Assembly (NCBI GenBank): GCA_965214015.1
Contig: CBDCAS010000021.1
Span: forward strand, 62,001-126,000
Reading direction: 5' to 3'
DNA from: CBDCAS01 sp965214015
GTDB taxonomy: Bacteria; Pseudomonadota; Gammaproteobacteria; Coxiellales; Coxiellaceae
DNA: 64,000 nucleotides
A program made the translations under genes and the position numbers. The notes under the pieces were generated by a model. It had not been told where the DNA came from. It was given only the letters and a program-made list of their open reading frames with translations, and searched no databases. Positions 44,327 to 52,439 of the stretch are shown piece by piece; the stretch's first letter is position 1; the number at the start of each line of letters is the position of its first letter.

Positions 44327-44440
44327 AACCCTCTCTCCCCTATGTTCGAATTATAAGGGTACTTGGAAATAATGCTTGTGTCAAAGCCATCCCCTTGTTA
44401 TGATTCCTCATACATTAACCGGATCGGAATCCCTCTATTG
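44327..44440. promoter_or_regulatory. Divergent control region and likely resolution site
   Basis: The 114 bases between the divergent recombinase and rdgC genes must hold both promoters. In Tn3-family elements the recombination site usually lies in this kind of interval beside the resolvase gene. A short AT-rich dyad TTCGAATTATAA stands near 44344. I could not define core sites. Confidence 0.4.
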
Positions 44441-45382
44441 ATGTGGTTTAAACAACTTCAAATCTTCTCTCTCCCTGACGAATGGAACGCCGATCAACTG
44501 GAAACCCAATTAGAGCCGTTTGCTTTCACTCCCTGTTTGCCACATCTTTTTTCGAGCCAAGGTTGGGTGCCGCCTTGTGGGGAGGGTGAATTTGCGTTAC
44601 TGGTGCAATCAATCCCAGGCTATCATATGGTGTGTTGTCAGTTTGAAGAAAAAATACTGCCCGCCTCCGTTATACAACAAGCACTGCATGAAAAAATAAA
44701 ACAAATGACAGAAGGAAAATCCACGAAAAAAATTCCTGCTAAAGAAAAGCAACAACTGAAAGAAGCCATTACACAAGCTTTATTGCCCCGTGCGTTCACA
44801 AAAATAACCCGTGTTTATGCGTACGTTGATACGAAACACCAACAATTCCTTATCAATACGACGCATACTAACAAAACAGAACAACTCATCGGACTTTTTC
44901 AGCGCAGCATAGAAGGAAAATTAATGGCGCTAGAGCACAAGAAAATAAGCCCCATCCTGACAAAATGGCTCATTAATGATAAATATCCTCGCGATTTTTT
45001 TATTGGGAAAGCCTGCTTACTGCAAGACCCTCAACAACAACACCGCTTAATTCGCTGCCAAGAACAAGATTTATTTTCCGACAGCATTCAAGCACTATTG
45101 CGTGAACGTTGTGAGGTCAAGCAACTTGCCCTATCTTGGCAGGACCAAGTCCATTTCATTTTAGCAGATGACTTCACATTAAAAAATTTACAGTTCGACG
45201 ATGAAGTGATTGCCGCCGCCAAGGAAGCACAATGCGAAACCGAAGTCATGCAATTTCAAGCCGATTTTGTGTTGATGTCCGGTGTTTTAACCACCTTAAT
45301 TGTGTCGTTAACAAACGTCTTTCGTTGTAACAATACCGTGGCTATTACGAGCTCTTCTGAAGCTCAATTAGGAGGGGCCTAA
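44441..45382 (+). CDS. rdgC: RdgC-like recombination-associated DNA-binding protein
   Basis: A 313-residue RdgC homologue: start MWFKQLQIFSLPDEW, then FAFTPCLPHLFSSQGWVPP, EEKILPASVIQQAL, LLPRAFTKITRVYAYVDT, CQEQDLFSDSIQALL and the ending FQADFVLMSGVLTTLI, in the same order as the 303-residue E. coli protein. RdgC forms a ring on double-stranded DNA and restrains RecA. A frame 26 codons longer exists, but the MWFK start matches the family. It is the first cargo gene of the transposon, and the next gene starts within its stop codon. Chromosomal rdgC is normally not on transposons, so this copy is notable. Confidence 0.93.
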   Translation: MWFKQLQIFSLPDEWNADQLETQLEPFAFTPCLPHLFSSQGWVPPCGEGEFALLVQSIPGYHMVCCQFEEKILPASVIQQALHEKIKQMTEGKSTKKIPAKEKQQLKEAITQALLPRAFTKITRVYAYVDTKHQQFLINTTHTNKTEQLIGLFQRSIEGKLMALEHKKISPILTKWLINDKYPRDFFIGKACLLQDPQQQHRLIRCQEQDLFSDSIQALLRERCEVKQLALSWQDQVHFILADDFTLKNLQFDDEVIAAAKEAQCETEVMQFQADFVLMSGVLTTLIVSLTNVFRCNNTVAITSSSEAQLGGA

Positions 45383-45960
45383 TGCCAAATATGATTATTA
45401 TTGCAGGTCCTAATGGCGCCGGGAAATCAACGTCTGCCCCCGCCTTATTACAAGAGGCTTTACACGTTGATGACTTCGTTAATGCCGATGTCATTGCGCA
45501 AGGAATTTGTGCATTTCAACCCGAAAAAGAAGCCATGCGTGCTGGTCGCATTATGTTAAATCGTATTCACAGCTTGGCAAAACAGCAGGCGAACTTTGCT
45601 TTTGAAACCACGCTGGCTAGCCGATCTTTTGCGCATTGGATACCGACCTTGAAAACACAAGGGTATCAAATTTATATCGTTTTTTTGTGGCTAAGCGATG
45701 TTGAGCTTGCGGTATCTCGTGTCAGTGAACGCGTTCAATTGGGTGGGCATTCTGTCCCTGAAAAAACCATTCGACGGCGTTATCATGCAGGCATCAAAAA
45801 CTTTTTTAATTTATACCAACCCCTACTCGACTATTGGAAATTGTACGACAATTCCAATCTCAATCAACTGGCTCTGATTGCTTCTGGAAATAAAAACAAC
45901 TTGATCGTTGAAAATAAAATCGTTTGGCAACAACTAAAGGAGACTTACTGTGACCCATAA
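45382..45960 (+). CDS. Zeta-toxin-like P-loop kinase
   Basis: A 192-residue protein with Walker A AGPNGAGKST at the N-terminus, the zeta-type sequence FVNADVIAQGICAFQPEKEAMRAGRIM, and FAFETTLASRSF, followed by RVSERVQLGGHSVPEKTIRRRY. Zeta toxins phosphorylate UDP-N-acetylglucosamine or related sugars and are held in check by an antitoxin; many short proteobacterial relatives have unproven toxicity. The ATG overlaps the rdgC stop and follows a strong AGGAGGGG. The next gene overlaps its end. A role as plasmid-like addiction module for the transposon is inference. Confidence 0.85.
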   Translation: MPNMIIIAGPNGAGKSTSAPALLQEALHVDDFVNADVIAQGICAFQPEKEAMRAGRIMLNRIHSLAKQQANFAFETTLASRSFAHWIPTLKTQGYQIYIVFLWLSDVELAVSRVSERVQLGGHSVPEKTIRRRYHAGIKNFFNLYQPLLDYWKLYDNSNLNQLALIASGNKNNLIVENKIVWQQLKETYCDP

Positions 45961-46153
45961 AACACCTTTATCAGATGACAATATATCAAAGATTTTTTCT
46001 GACGCTACCCATCTAACACAAACCCTACAGTCTGGAATTCATTCCGCTCTGTTAAAACATAAACAAGCTGGAAATGCAGTATGTGAGTGGCGCAACAGTA
46101 CCGTGGTTTGGGTTTCACCGGAGAATATACTCAAAAAGTCAAAAAACGAATGA
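45950..46153 (+). CDS. Small partner protein of the zeta-like kinase
   Basis: A 67-residue protein from GTG 45950 with AAGGAG upstream and an 11-base overlap with the kinase gene. Its sequence (GIHSALLKHKQAGNAVCEWRNSTVVWVSPENI) resembles small proteins commonly encoded next to zeta-like kinases in proteobacteria, which may serve as antitoxins. Its last codons lie in the right inverted repeat of the transposon. Confidence 0.7.
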   Translation: MTHKTPLSDDNISKIFSDATHLTQTLQSGIHSALLKHKQAGNAVCEWRNSTVVWVSPENILKKSKNE

Positions 46154-46182
46154 TACTTCCCTCCGAATATGTCGGCCGACCC

Positions 46183-46928
46183 AAATCATGACGATTGTCA
46201 TCCACTTTCATCAAAGTCATTATCGTGATTTTAAAACCTATTATATTAATTATGTAAAACAGCATTTGTATAAAGCCTTCCCTGATTTGGTCAGTTATAA
46301 TCGCTTCGTTGAACTGATGCCATCCATATTGGTACTCTTGTGTTTATTAATGCATTTCCAAAGCAAAACATTAACAGGAATTTACTTTATTGACTCTACC
46401 ACATTATCTGTGTGCCATCCTAAACGTTCATCATCAAATCGTGTTTTTAAAGGGCTTGCTAAAAAATAGAAATCAACTATGGGTTGGTTTTTCGGCTTTA
46501 AACTGCATTTAGTCATTAATGATAAAGGGGAAATACTGGCTTTCAAAATAACGAAAGCTAATACGGATGACCGTAAACCTGTTGATGAGTTAACACAAGG
46601 ATTAGAGGGTAAATTGATAGGTGATAAAGGATATATTTCTTCTGAATTATTTAATCAATTATACCTGCGTGGTTTAAAATTCATTACACGCCTACGAAAA
46701 AATATGAAAAATAAACTGATGCCAATGATCGACAAATTATTATTACGAAAACGTGTGATTGTTGAAACCGTCATTGATCAATTAAAAAATATTAGTCAGA
46801 TAGAACACTCTCGTCATCGTAGTCCTGTCAATTGTAGGGTTAACATCCTGGCTGGATTAGTCGCTTATTCTTTACAACCTAAGAAGCCTTCTTTATATTT
46901 GAATAACAATTTTTCAATCTTAGCATGA
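46183..46928 (+). pseudogene. IS982-family transposase, C-terminal fragment with amber stop
   Basis: Continues the IS982 frame (MTIVIHFHQSHYRDFKTYY, FIDSTTLSVCHPKR, then GWFFGFKLHLVINDKGEILAF and IGDKGYISSELFNQL). An in-frame TAG at 46467-46469, between GLAKK and KSTMGWFFG, breaks it again. So the copy is dead twice: by the transposon insertion and by the nonsense codon. Confidence 0.9.
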
Positions 46929-46929
46929 G

Positions 46930-48237
46930 TTAGGTCGAACTCACGTTATTTAATTTATAAAGAGGTTTTTGCTTTGCAGTTTTTGCGCGTTCAAATAATT
47001 CAACATCGATATATTGATCAGTAATGGCTCCTGAACTATGGCCTGCATCATCACGAACATGTTCACGCGGCCTGACTTTCACATCTTCAGAAATACCTGT
47101 ATGTCTTAGCCAATGTGCAGTGGCCTGAGCAAGTGATGTCGCTTCTTTTGGGTCCGTTTTCTCTAATACCTGGATTGCTGCATCAAAACAACTTTGCACT
47201 AAGCGTCTTAACGTACGCACATCATGCAGTGATTTTCGTGGATTATTGCGATGCCCAATGAGCGGAGTGTCTTCGTCTCTAAGTGGGTAGGAGGGCAGTT
47301 CTAAATAAGTAACGCGATAGTGTTTCAGAGCTTCTAGCATTGCATCACTGACAGCCACTTGTCGTGTTTTATTGCCTTTACCAACCGTTTTAAACCACCA
47401 GTTTTGCGCACTGTCTTCGTAAAAATCACCCATCGTGGGTCTCCATTTAGCATCAGCAACCAGTTCTGAAACACGTAAATATAAGCTATACAAGCACGAT
47501 AAAATAAAGACTTCACGCTCATAGCGTTTATCTTCAGACGCTTTTTGCTGAGCGCATTCAATAATTGCCTTCCATTGGATATCGGAAAGGCGACGAATCA
47601 CAGATTGAGTGTCTTTACGGATAAATTTACTTTTTTGTCGTATTAAAGCAATGGGATTGAGCAATATCTTATTTTCTTGCAGCAAAAATTGATAGAAACT
47701 TCCTAACACCGCAAACAAGGCTTTCAATGATTTTTGGGAAAATTCATAATCGGATTTCTCCACACGCGCTCCGTTTCTGACCTTATTTTTAGGCAGTGTG
47801 GCCTCAAAGGGATGCCATTGAGGGTTGGGTACACGCTGCCCATTTTTTGAAACAAAACGGGCCACAGTCTTTGTACCTATCCAACGTTTATAAGGTGTGA
47901 TACAAAATTCTATAAACTGTTCAATATCATCACGTTGATGTGTTAATAGGGACTGTTCTCGTACAAACCAGCTCCATTGCAGTAAGCGTTCGCAATCCCG
48001 TCGATAGGCATTAAAGGTGGCTTCACTGCCTCGATATTGATACAGAAATTGGAGCGTTAATTGATATTCTGCTAGAGCATAACGTGGAAGTACTCTTTGT
48101 GTCTTTGAAAAACACTGTATGAGCCACTGTTGAACCAATTTTTTGGGTTCCTCACTTGCTATGATGGATTTATACAACTCCATACAGAATTTTCGTGTAT
48201 CAAAGACTGCGATGGGTCGATAACCAGAATAGGTCAT
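46930..48237 (-). CDS. Tyrosine recombinase (site-specific integrase), stand-alone
   Basis: A 435-residue recombinase of the same broad type as the transposon copy. Catalytic residues are present: Arg in LYLRVSELV, His-x-x-Arg in HWLRHTGIS, His in DDAGHSSGAI and Tyr in ITDQYIDVE. The last residues (NNVSST) are encoded by the IS982 end, so the original C-terminus was probably altered when the element inserted. A fragment with a related ending lies at 32929-33000. It may belong to a former integrative element or another Tn3-type transposon; no attachment site was recognised. Confidence 0.88.
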   Translation of the reverse strand: MTYSGYRPIAVFDTRKFCMELYKSIIASEEPKKLVQQWLIQCFSKTQRVLPRYALAEYQLTLQFLYQYRGSEATFNAYRRDCERLLQWSWFVREQSLLTHQRDDIEQFIEFCITPYKRWIGTKTVARFVSKNGQRVPNPQWHPFEATLPKNKVRNGARVEKSDYEFSQKSLKALFAVLGSFYQFLLQENKILLNPIALIRQKSKFIRKDTQSVIRRLSDIQWKAIIECAQQKASEDKRYEREVFILSCLYSLYLRVSELVADAKWRPTMGDFYEDSAQNWWFKTVGKGNKTRQVAVSDAMLEALKHYRVTYLELPSYPLRDEDTPLIGHRNNPRKSLHDVRTLRRLVQSCFDAAIQVLEKTDPKEATSLAQATAHWLRHTGISEDVKVRPREHVRDDAGHSSGAITDQYIDVELFERAKTAKQKPLYKLNNVSST

Positions 48238-48258
48238 TTTTTGCTCTTTCCTTTAGTG

Positions 48259-48287
48259 CCCGATAATACATATTATCGGGTTTTTAT
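48259..48287 (+). terminator. Strong intrinsic terminator with no upstream gene
   Basis: A perfect 9-bp stem CCCGATAAT/ATTATCGGG with a four-base loop is followed by TTTTTAT on the plus strand. No plus-strand gene ends before it; the neighbour is the leftward recombinase starting at 48237. It is probably left over from a gene removed by rearrangement. The remaining bases to 48474 show no other feature. Confidence 0.8.
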
Positions 48288-48474
48288 ATCCTTGGCAATA
48301 AGCGAATACAAGACTAAATTAGATCCTGCTCCAGCTACAACTTCATAGCTAAATCACAAAGTTTGAATTTGTATTATCATGTTGCACGCTCGAACACGAT
48401 TTAAGTTTGGCATGAACTAATGACTCAAAGCTGATTTTATCGGCTTCAGTTAGCTAAAGGTAACATAAATAGCA

Positions 48475-48957
48475 CTACCTATTGGAATACCTTTCTTTAG
48501 CACAAGAAATATTCCCAACATTATTAACGGAACAACGTAAACCACATTTAATTTCACCAAAATTATTTCTAATACAATTATCACCTCGGCGAAGTCCACA
48601 ATATTCGTCTCCAAAAGCATCTTTTAAGCAAAACTTCCATTTTGGTTTTCGCATTATGTTATTGTTAATAGTAATATCAGTTTTGCGTGAATATTGCCTT
48701 AAGCCAAACTGATACCCTTTTTGGTATTCTGCATTGTAGACAGCTTGGTGAGTTGGACATACACTTGCGTAGTTTGTTTTCATATCAGCACTCGATTTTC
48801 CATCATTTACACCAGTTGTATAAGCAATGTTGGATGAGCAGGTATTATCAATTTGCCATTGAGCAAGCTCAGCGCAACTTGATAATGCCATTATAGTAAA
48901 AAAAATCCATATATTTTTAATACAAGGGTAAAATATGCTCTTTATGTGATTTTTCAT
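48475..48957 (-). CDS. Putative lipoprotein, DUF2799-like
   Basis: A 160-residue protein with an N-terminal hydrophobic segment and lipobox (ALSSC, acylated Cys near residue 28), so it is probably exported and lipid-anchored. The pattern YTTGVNDGKSSAD and YNAEYQKGYQFGLRQY resembles DUF2799-type repeats. The C-terminal half is cysteine-rich (FCLKDAFGDEYCGLRR, IKCGLRCSVNN, ISCAKERY), suggesting disulfides. Function unknown. It lies next to the accessory block, so it may be lineage-specific. Confidence 0.7.
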   Translation of the reverse strand: MKNHIKSIFYPCIKNIWIFFTIMALSSCAELAQWQIDNTCSSNIAYTTGVNDGKSSADMKTNYASVCPTHQAVYNAEYQKGYQFGLRQYSRKTDITINNNIMRKPKWKFCLKDAFGDEYCGLRRGDNCIRNNFGEIKCGLRCSVNNVGNISCAKERYSNR

Positions 48958-49004
48958 ATTAAAAATTTCTTCCCCATTTATTTCTTGATTAGTTTAGTAC
49001 TGAA

Positions 49005-49451
49005 CTATTCTACATTTCTCCATGCTCTATCTAGACTAAATTGTCCAGGGCCTAATACAAATAGGTAAAGCAAAGCACCAAAAATAAATAAATTTTTTAA
49101 ATGTTCAAAAATAAATAAATTCTTTAAATGTTGTATATTTTGCAAATGTTGGGCATCTATACCTTGATAAGGCCAAAAGGAATGTAAAAAGTAGGTAGCA
49201 GCAATTACAAAAACCATTAACAATAATGTAGCAAAACGAGTATACCATCCTAAAAATAATAATAATCCTCCGACTAATTCAAAGATAACAGAAATAATCA
49301 TAGGTACTGTCATATGAGCCATTGTATTAGCTATATGAATAAAGTCTATAATTTTAATTTTTGTAAGACCTGCTACTATAAACATAGTTGACATAAATAA
49401 ACGTCCTATAAACAATAGGAAAGCACACATTTTGGAATCATAAGCTAACAC
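49005..49451 (-). CDS. DoxX family membrane protein
   Basis: A 148-residue protein with four hydrophobic segments and the DoxX-like start FIGRLFMSTMFIVAGLTKI followed by ELVGGLLLFLGWYTRFATLLL. Family members are small quinone-linked or redox-related membrane proteins of mostly unknown role. A near-repeat LKNLFIFEHLKNLFIFG comes from a short duplication in DNA (about 49088-49117). Confidence 0.85.
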   Translation of the reverse strand: MLAYDSKMCAFLLFIGRLFMSTMFIVAGLTKIKIIDFIHIANTMAHMTVPMIISVIFELVGGLLLFLGWYTRFATLLLMVFVIAATYFLHSFWPYQGIDAQHLQNIQHLKNLFIFEHLKNLFIFGALLYLFVLGPGQFSLDRAWRNVE

Positions 49452-49570
49452 TATTGAACTCCTTTTTCCTAATTTAGTGAACAGTATAACAGAAAATTTT
49501 ATATATAAATTTAATAATTATAGCAACACACGAATAATTCAAGTATGAAATTTTAAAAAAGAACCCTGCC

Positions 49571-51115
49571 CTATTTTTTCTCATGTATCGTGCGAATTAC
49601 AAGCCATTGTGATAATTCGTAGATTAACCAACTAATAAAAGCAATTATCAAAAAATCCCAACCAAAAGGGATATAATTCTTTCCACCAAAAGCTCCTAAA
49701 TAACTAATCAATCCTAAACAAACAATGTAAATAAAAACCCACCATGCTTTATGCCATTGTAAGTTTAATTTTTTACCTTGAGGAGTTTGTTTAAAAATCA
49801 ACAATACAACATAACCAATGAGAATAGCGACCATCATTTTTGATACAATCACCCATTTTGACCAATAAATAATGAGGTTGCAGATATAAAAAGCAAGGAA
49901 ACACATTATTTTAGGGGCAGGAACACGAAAAGGCCGCGGTTGGTTGGGCAAAGTTTTCCGTAAAATAGGCAGGGCTAATGGGCCAACTGCATAGGAAAAA
50001 ACTAATGATGCTACTAAAAAACTCACTAAACGCTGCCAGCTAGGAAAGGGTAACAATAATACAATCCCTATAATAAAATTAAGAGCCACAATACGATGTG
50101 GAATACCGCGTTGATTAAACTTCATAAGTGGAGTAGGTAAATAACCATTTTCCCCCATCGCATAACAAATGCGCGCTGCTGCTGCTGTATAAATTAACGC
50201 TGTACCAAAAGGCGATACAGCGGCATCAACAAATAAAACCATTGCTAGCCATGAAATGCCTATTGCAATAACAATACCTGCAAAAGGCCCAGTATCACCC
50301 TTAAAATTTAGGTGGTGCCACCCTGAGATAAAATCTTTAGGCTGCAGCGCACCGACAAATGAAACCTGTAGCAATACGTATAAACAAATAGCAATGACCA
50401 AAGCACCCAAAATAGCAATGGGAATAGAGTGTTGAGGATTTTTTACCTCACCGGCCATCTGAATGGCCGGCGAATAGCCAATAAAAGAAAAAATAACACC
50501 TGCTGTTGGTAGCGCCGTTAAAATTGATTTAATGCCTGTTGGATTAAAACCACTTAAAGTAAAATTACTGATATGAAAATCAATTGAAAATAATACTATG
50601 AGAGTTAAGACAGGAATCAATATCTTGAAAATAACAACAACAGCATTGGTTCTTGAAAGAAACTGAGCTCCCATCACATTGATATAACACATAACTAACA
50701 TTAAAGTGCAGGCAATACCAATACCTAGCGGCGTTAAAACATGAGTATTTGCCATTTTTTCCATTAAACCAGGAGTATAATTTGATGCATATTGAATTAG
50801 AGCCATGGTTTCAATAGGTGCAACAGCAGCAGCAGAAATCCAGCTAATCCATGCCATAGCAAAACTCACTAAAGGTCCGTGGCTTAATTGTAAAAAGCGC
50901 ACTGTACCACCAGCTACAGGAAAGGTGCTTGAAAGTTCTGCAAATGTCACAGCAATTACCATCATCAATACACCACCAATGACCCAGGATAGTACCGATG
51001 CTGGCCCAGCAAACTGCGCTGCATAAAATGGGCCAAATAACCAGCCTGACCCAATCATACCGCCAACAGCAACCAACAATAATCCCCATGTCCCAATTGA
51101 TCGTCGTAGATTCAT
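49571..51115 (-). CDS. APC-superfamily amino acid permease
   Basis: A 514-residue protein with about 12-13 membrane segments. The N-terminal helix has the APC hallmark VGGMIGSGWLFGP, followed by SWVIGGVLMMVIAVTFAELSS and VAGGTVRF. It is a secondary transporter for amino acids or polyamines in the inner membrane; substrate not predictable. It is divergent from orn across 106 bases. Confidence 0.9.
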   Translation of the reverse strand: MNLRRSIGTWGLLLVAVGGMIGSGWLFGPFYAAQFAGPASVLSWVIGGVLMMVIAVTFAELSSTFPVAGGTVRFLQLSHGPLVSFAMAWISWISAAAVAPIETMALIQYASNYTPGLMEKMANTHVLTPLGIGIACTLMLVMCYINVMGAQFLSRTNAVVVIFKILIPVLTLIVLFSIDFHISNFTLSGFNPTGIKSILTALPTAGVIFSFIGYSPAIQMAGEVKNPQHSIPIAILGALVIAICLYVLLQVSFVGALQPKDFISGWHHLNFKGDTGPFAGIVIAIGISWLAMVLFVDAAVSPFGTALIYTAAAARICYAMGENGYLPTPLMKFNQRGIPHRIVALNFIIGIVLLLPFPSWQRLVSFLVASLVFSYAVGPLALPILRKTLPNQPRPFRVPAPKIMCFLAFYICNLIIYWSKWVIVSKMMVAILIGYVVLLIFKQTPQGKKLNLQWHKAWWVFIYIVCLGLISYLGAFGGKNYIPFGWDFLIIAFISWLIYELSQWLVIRTIHEKK

Positions 51116-51221
51116 AATTAACTAGCTCCCCAATAAGGGAGTTAGTATACTTGCTGTACTAGAACAGGTATAGCTAAGTCTATAATCGTTACTTACATCA
51201 TGCACATGTTATAATTTCAGT

Positions 51222-51767
51222 ATGGCGCTCAGTAATAACAATCTAATTTGGTTAGACCTTGAAATGACAGGACTGAATCCAGAAAAACATCGGATTCTTG
51301 AAATCGCGACCATTGTCACCAACATCAACCTTGAAATCCTAGAAGAAGGGCCTGTTTTTGCGATCCACCAAGCTAATACATTACTAGAGAGTATGGATGC
51401 CTGGAATACAGAACACCATAACCGTTCCGGGCTCATTGATCGTGTTAAAAAAAGTACGCTATCTGAGATAGAAGCAGAAATAAAAACCCTTACTTTTCTT
51501 AAGAAATATGTTCCAGAAAAGCAATCACCACTTTGCGGCAATTCAATCTGTATGGATCGTCGCTTCTTAGCACGTTACATGCCTACATTGGAATCCTATT
51601 GTCACTATCGCAATCTTGATGTGAGCTCAGTCAAAATTCTAGCCCAACATTGGGCGCCTGAAATAGCCTCTAAAGTCACAAAAATCTCACAACACATTGC
51701 CCTAGAAGATATTCGCGATTCAATTGAAGAGCTTCGATATTATCGTAAGCACTTGTTTAAATCGTAA
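51222..51767 (+). CDS. orn: Oligoribonuclease
   Basis: A 181-residue DEDDh 3'-5' exonuclease that degrades oligoribonucleotides and finishes RNA decay. Motifs: NLIWLDLEMTGLNPEKHRILEIA (first Asp and Glu), LCGNSICMDRRFL (second Asp), and the ending ISQHIALEDIRDSIEEL (His and final Asp). Length equals the E. coli enzyme. Confidence 0.96.
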   Translation: MALSNNNLIWLDLEMTGLNPEKHRILEIATIVTNINLEILEEGPVFAIHQANTLLESMDAWNTEHHNRSGLIDRVKKSTLSEIEAEIKTLTFLKKYVPEKQSPLCGNSICMDRRFLARYMPTLESYCHYRNLDVSSVKILAQHWAPEIASKVTKISQHIALEDIRDSIEELRYYRKHLFKS

Positions 51768-51823
51768 TTTCTATTTAGTATTAAAGAATTGTAGAAGCAA
51801 TTCAACTATACAAGGATGGAATG

Positions 51824-52435
51824 ATGGTTATTATTCTTTCACTCATTATCGCCTACCTACTGGGTTCACTAAATTCAGCGGTACTAATTTCTAAATATCT
51901 CAAGCTTCCTGATCCTAGAACTCACGGCTCTAGTAATGCAGGAGCCACTAATATCCTACGCACCATGGGTAAAAATCAAGCATTAGTTGTTTTTATTAGT
52001 GATGCGCTCAAAGGTCTTATTGCGATTCTATTAGGTCGCCTACTTGGTCTTGAAGGCTTTATGCTAAGCCTGGTTGCTCTGGCTGTAGTGGTTGGTCATA
52101 TTTTTCCTATCTTCTTTAAGTTTAAAGGAGGCAAAGGGGTGGCTACGATGTTGGGTGCTACTTTGATGCTCAATTTTTGGGTGGCATTGATTGCTGCGTT
52201 AGTTTGGGCAGCAATTACTTGGATTCTGCGCTACGTATCATTGGCCTCTATTGTCGCAGCTATTTGTACGCCACTTTTCATGCTTATCTTTGGAAACCAT
52301 CAATATGCTTTTTCATTGCTGTTGGTTGCTGCTCTTGTGATTTGGCGCCACTGGGACAATATCGAACGGCTTCGTAAGGGAACAGAAACAAAAATCGATC
52401 TCAAAACTATGAAGTTCAACCCTCCATCGGAGTGA
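51824..52435 (+). CDS. plsY: PlsY, acyl-phosphate:glycerol-3-phosphate acyltransferase
   Basis: A 203-residue membrane enzyme with the conserved loops GSLNSAVLISKYLKLPDPRTHGSSNAGATN, VGHIFPIFFKFKGGKGVATMLG and WRHWDNIERLRKGTETKI. It makes lysophosphatidic acid at the start of phospholipid synthesis. Two ATG codons (51821, 51824) follow AAGGA; the second has better spacing. It converges with tsaD four bases apart, the common tsaD/plsY pairing. Confidence 0.95.
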   Translation: MVIILSLIIAYLLGSLNSAVLISKYLKLPDPRTHGSSNAGATNILRTMGKNQALVVFISDALKGLIAILLGRLLGLEGFMLSLVALAVVVGHIFPIFFKFKGGKGVATMLGATLMLNFWVALIAALVWAAITWILRYVSLASIVAAICTPLFMLIFGNHQYAFSLLLVAALVIWRHWDNIERLRKGTETKIDLKTMKFNPPSE

Positions 52436-52439
52436 CCTT

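Larger units (their letters stand above)
40023..46182 (-). mobile_element. Tn3-family transposon with tyrosine recombinase and rdgC-zeta cargo
   Basis: Inverted repeats of 38 bp at 40023-40060 and 46145-46182 match at 33 positions and start GGGTCG. The direct repeat AAATCA flanks both sides (40017-40022 and 46183-46188), a target duplication. The insert splits an IS982 transposase gene whose frame is restored on removal. The 6.16-kb element carries tnpA and a tyrosine recombinase leftward, and rdgC, a zeta-like kinase and a small protein rightward. All five frames are intact, so it may be mobile. Confidence 0.95.
39771..46946 (+). mobile_element. IS982-family insertion sequence interrupted by a Tn3 transposon
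   Basis: The outer ends are ACCTGAGTTCGA at 39771-39782 and the inverted ACGTGAGTTCGA at 46935-46946, matching at 11 of 12 positions. Inside is an IS982-type transposase gene split by the transposon at 40023-46182. Without the insert the element is about 1.0 kb, the usual IS982 size. The right end overlaps the 3' end of the tyrosine recombinase gene at 46930. Confidence 0.8.

Noticed and set aside
49088..49117. Duplicated segment in the DoxX-like gene as a regulatory repeat
   Set aside because: It is a short in-frame duplication encoding LKNLFIFEHLKNLFIFG inside the gene; no regulatory meaning is evident.
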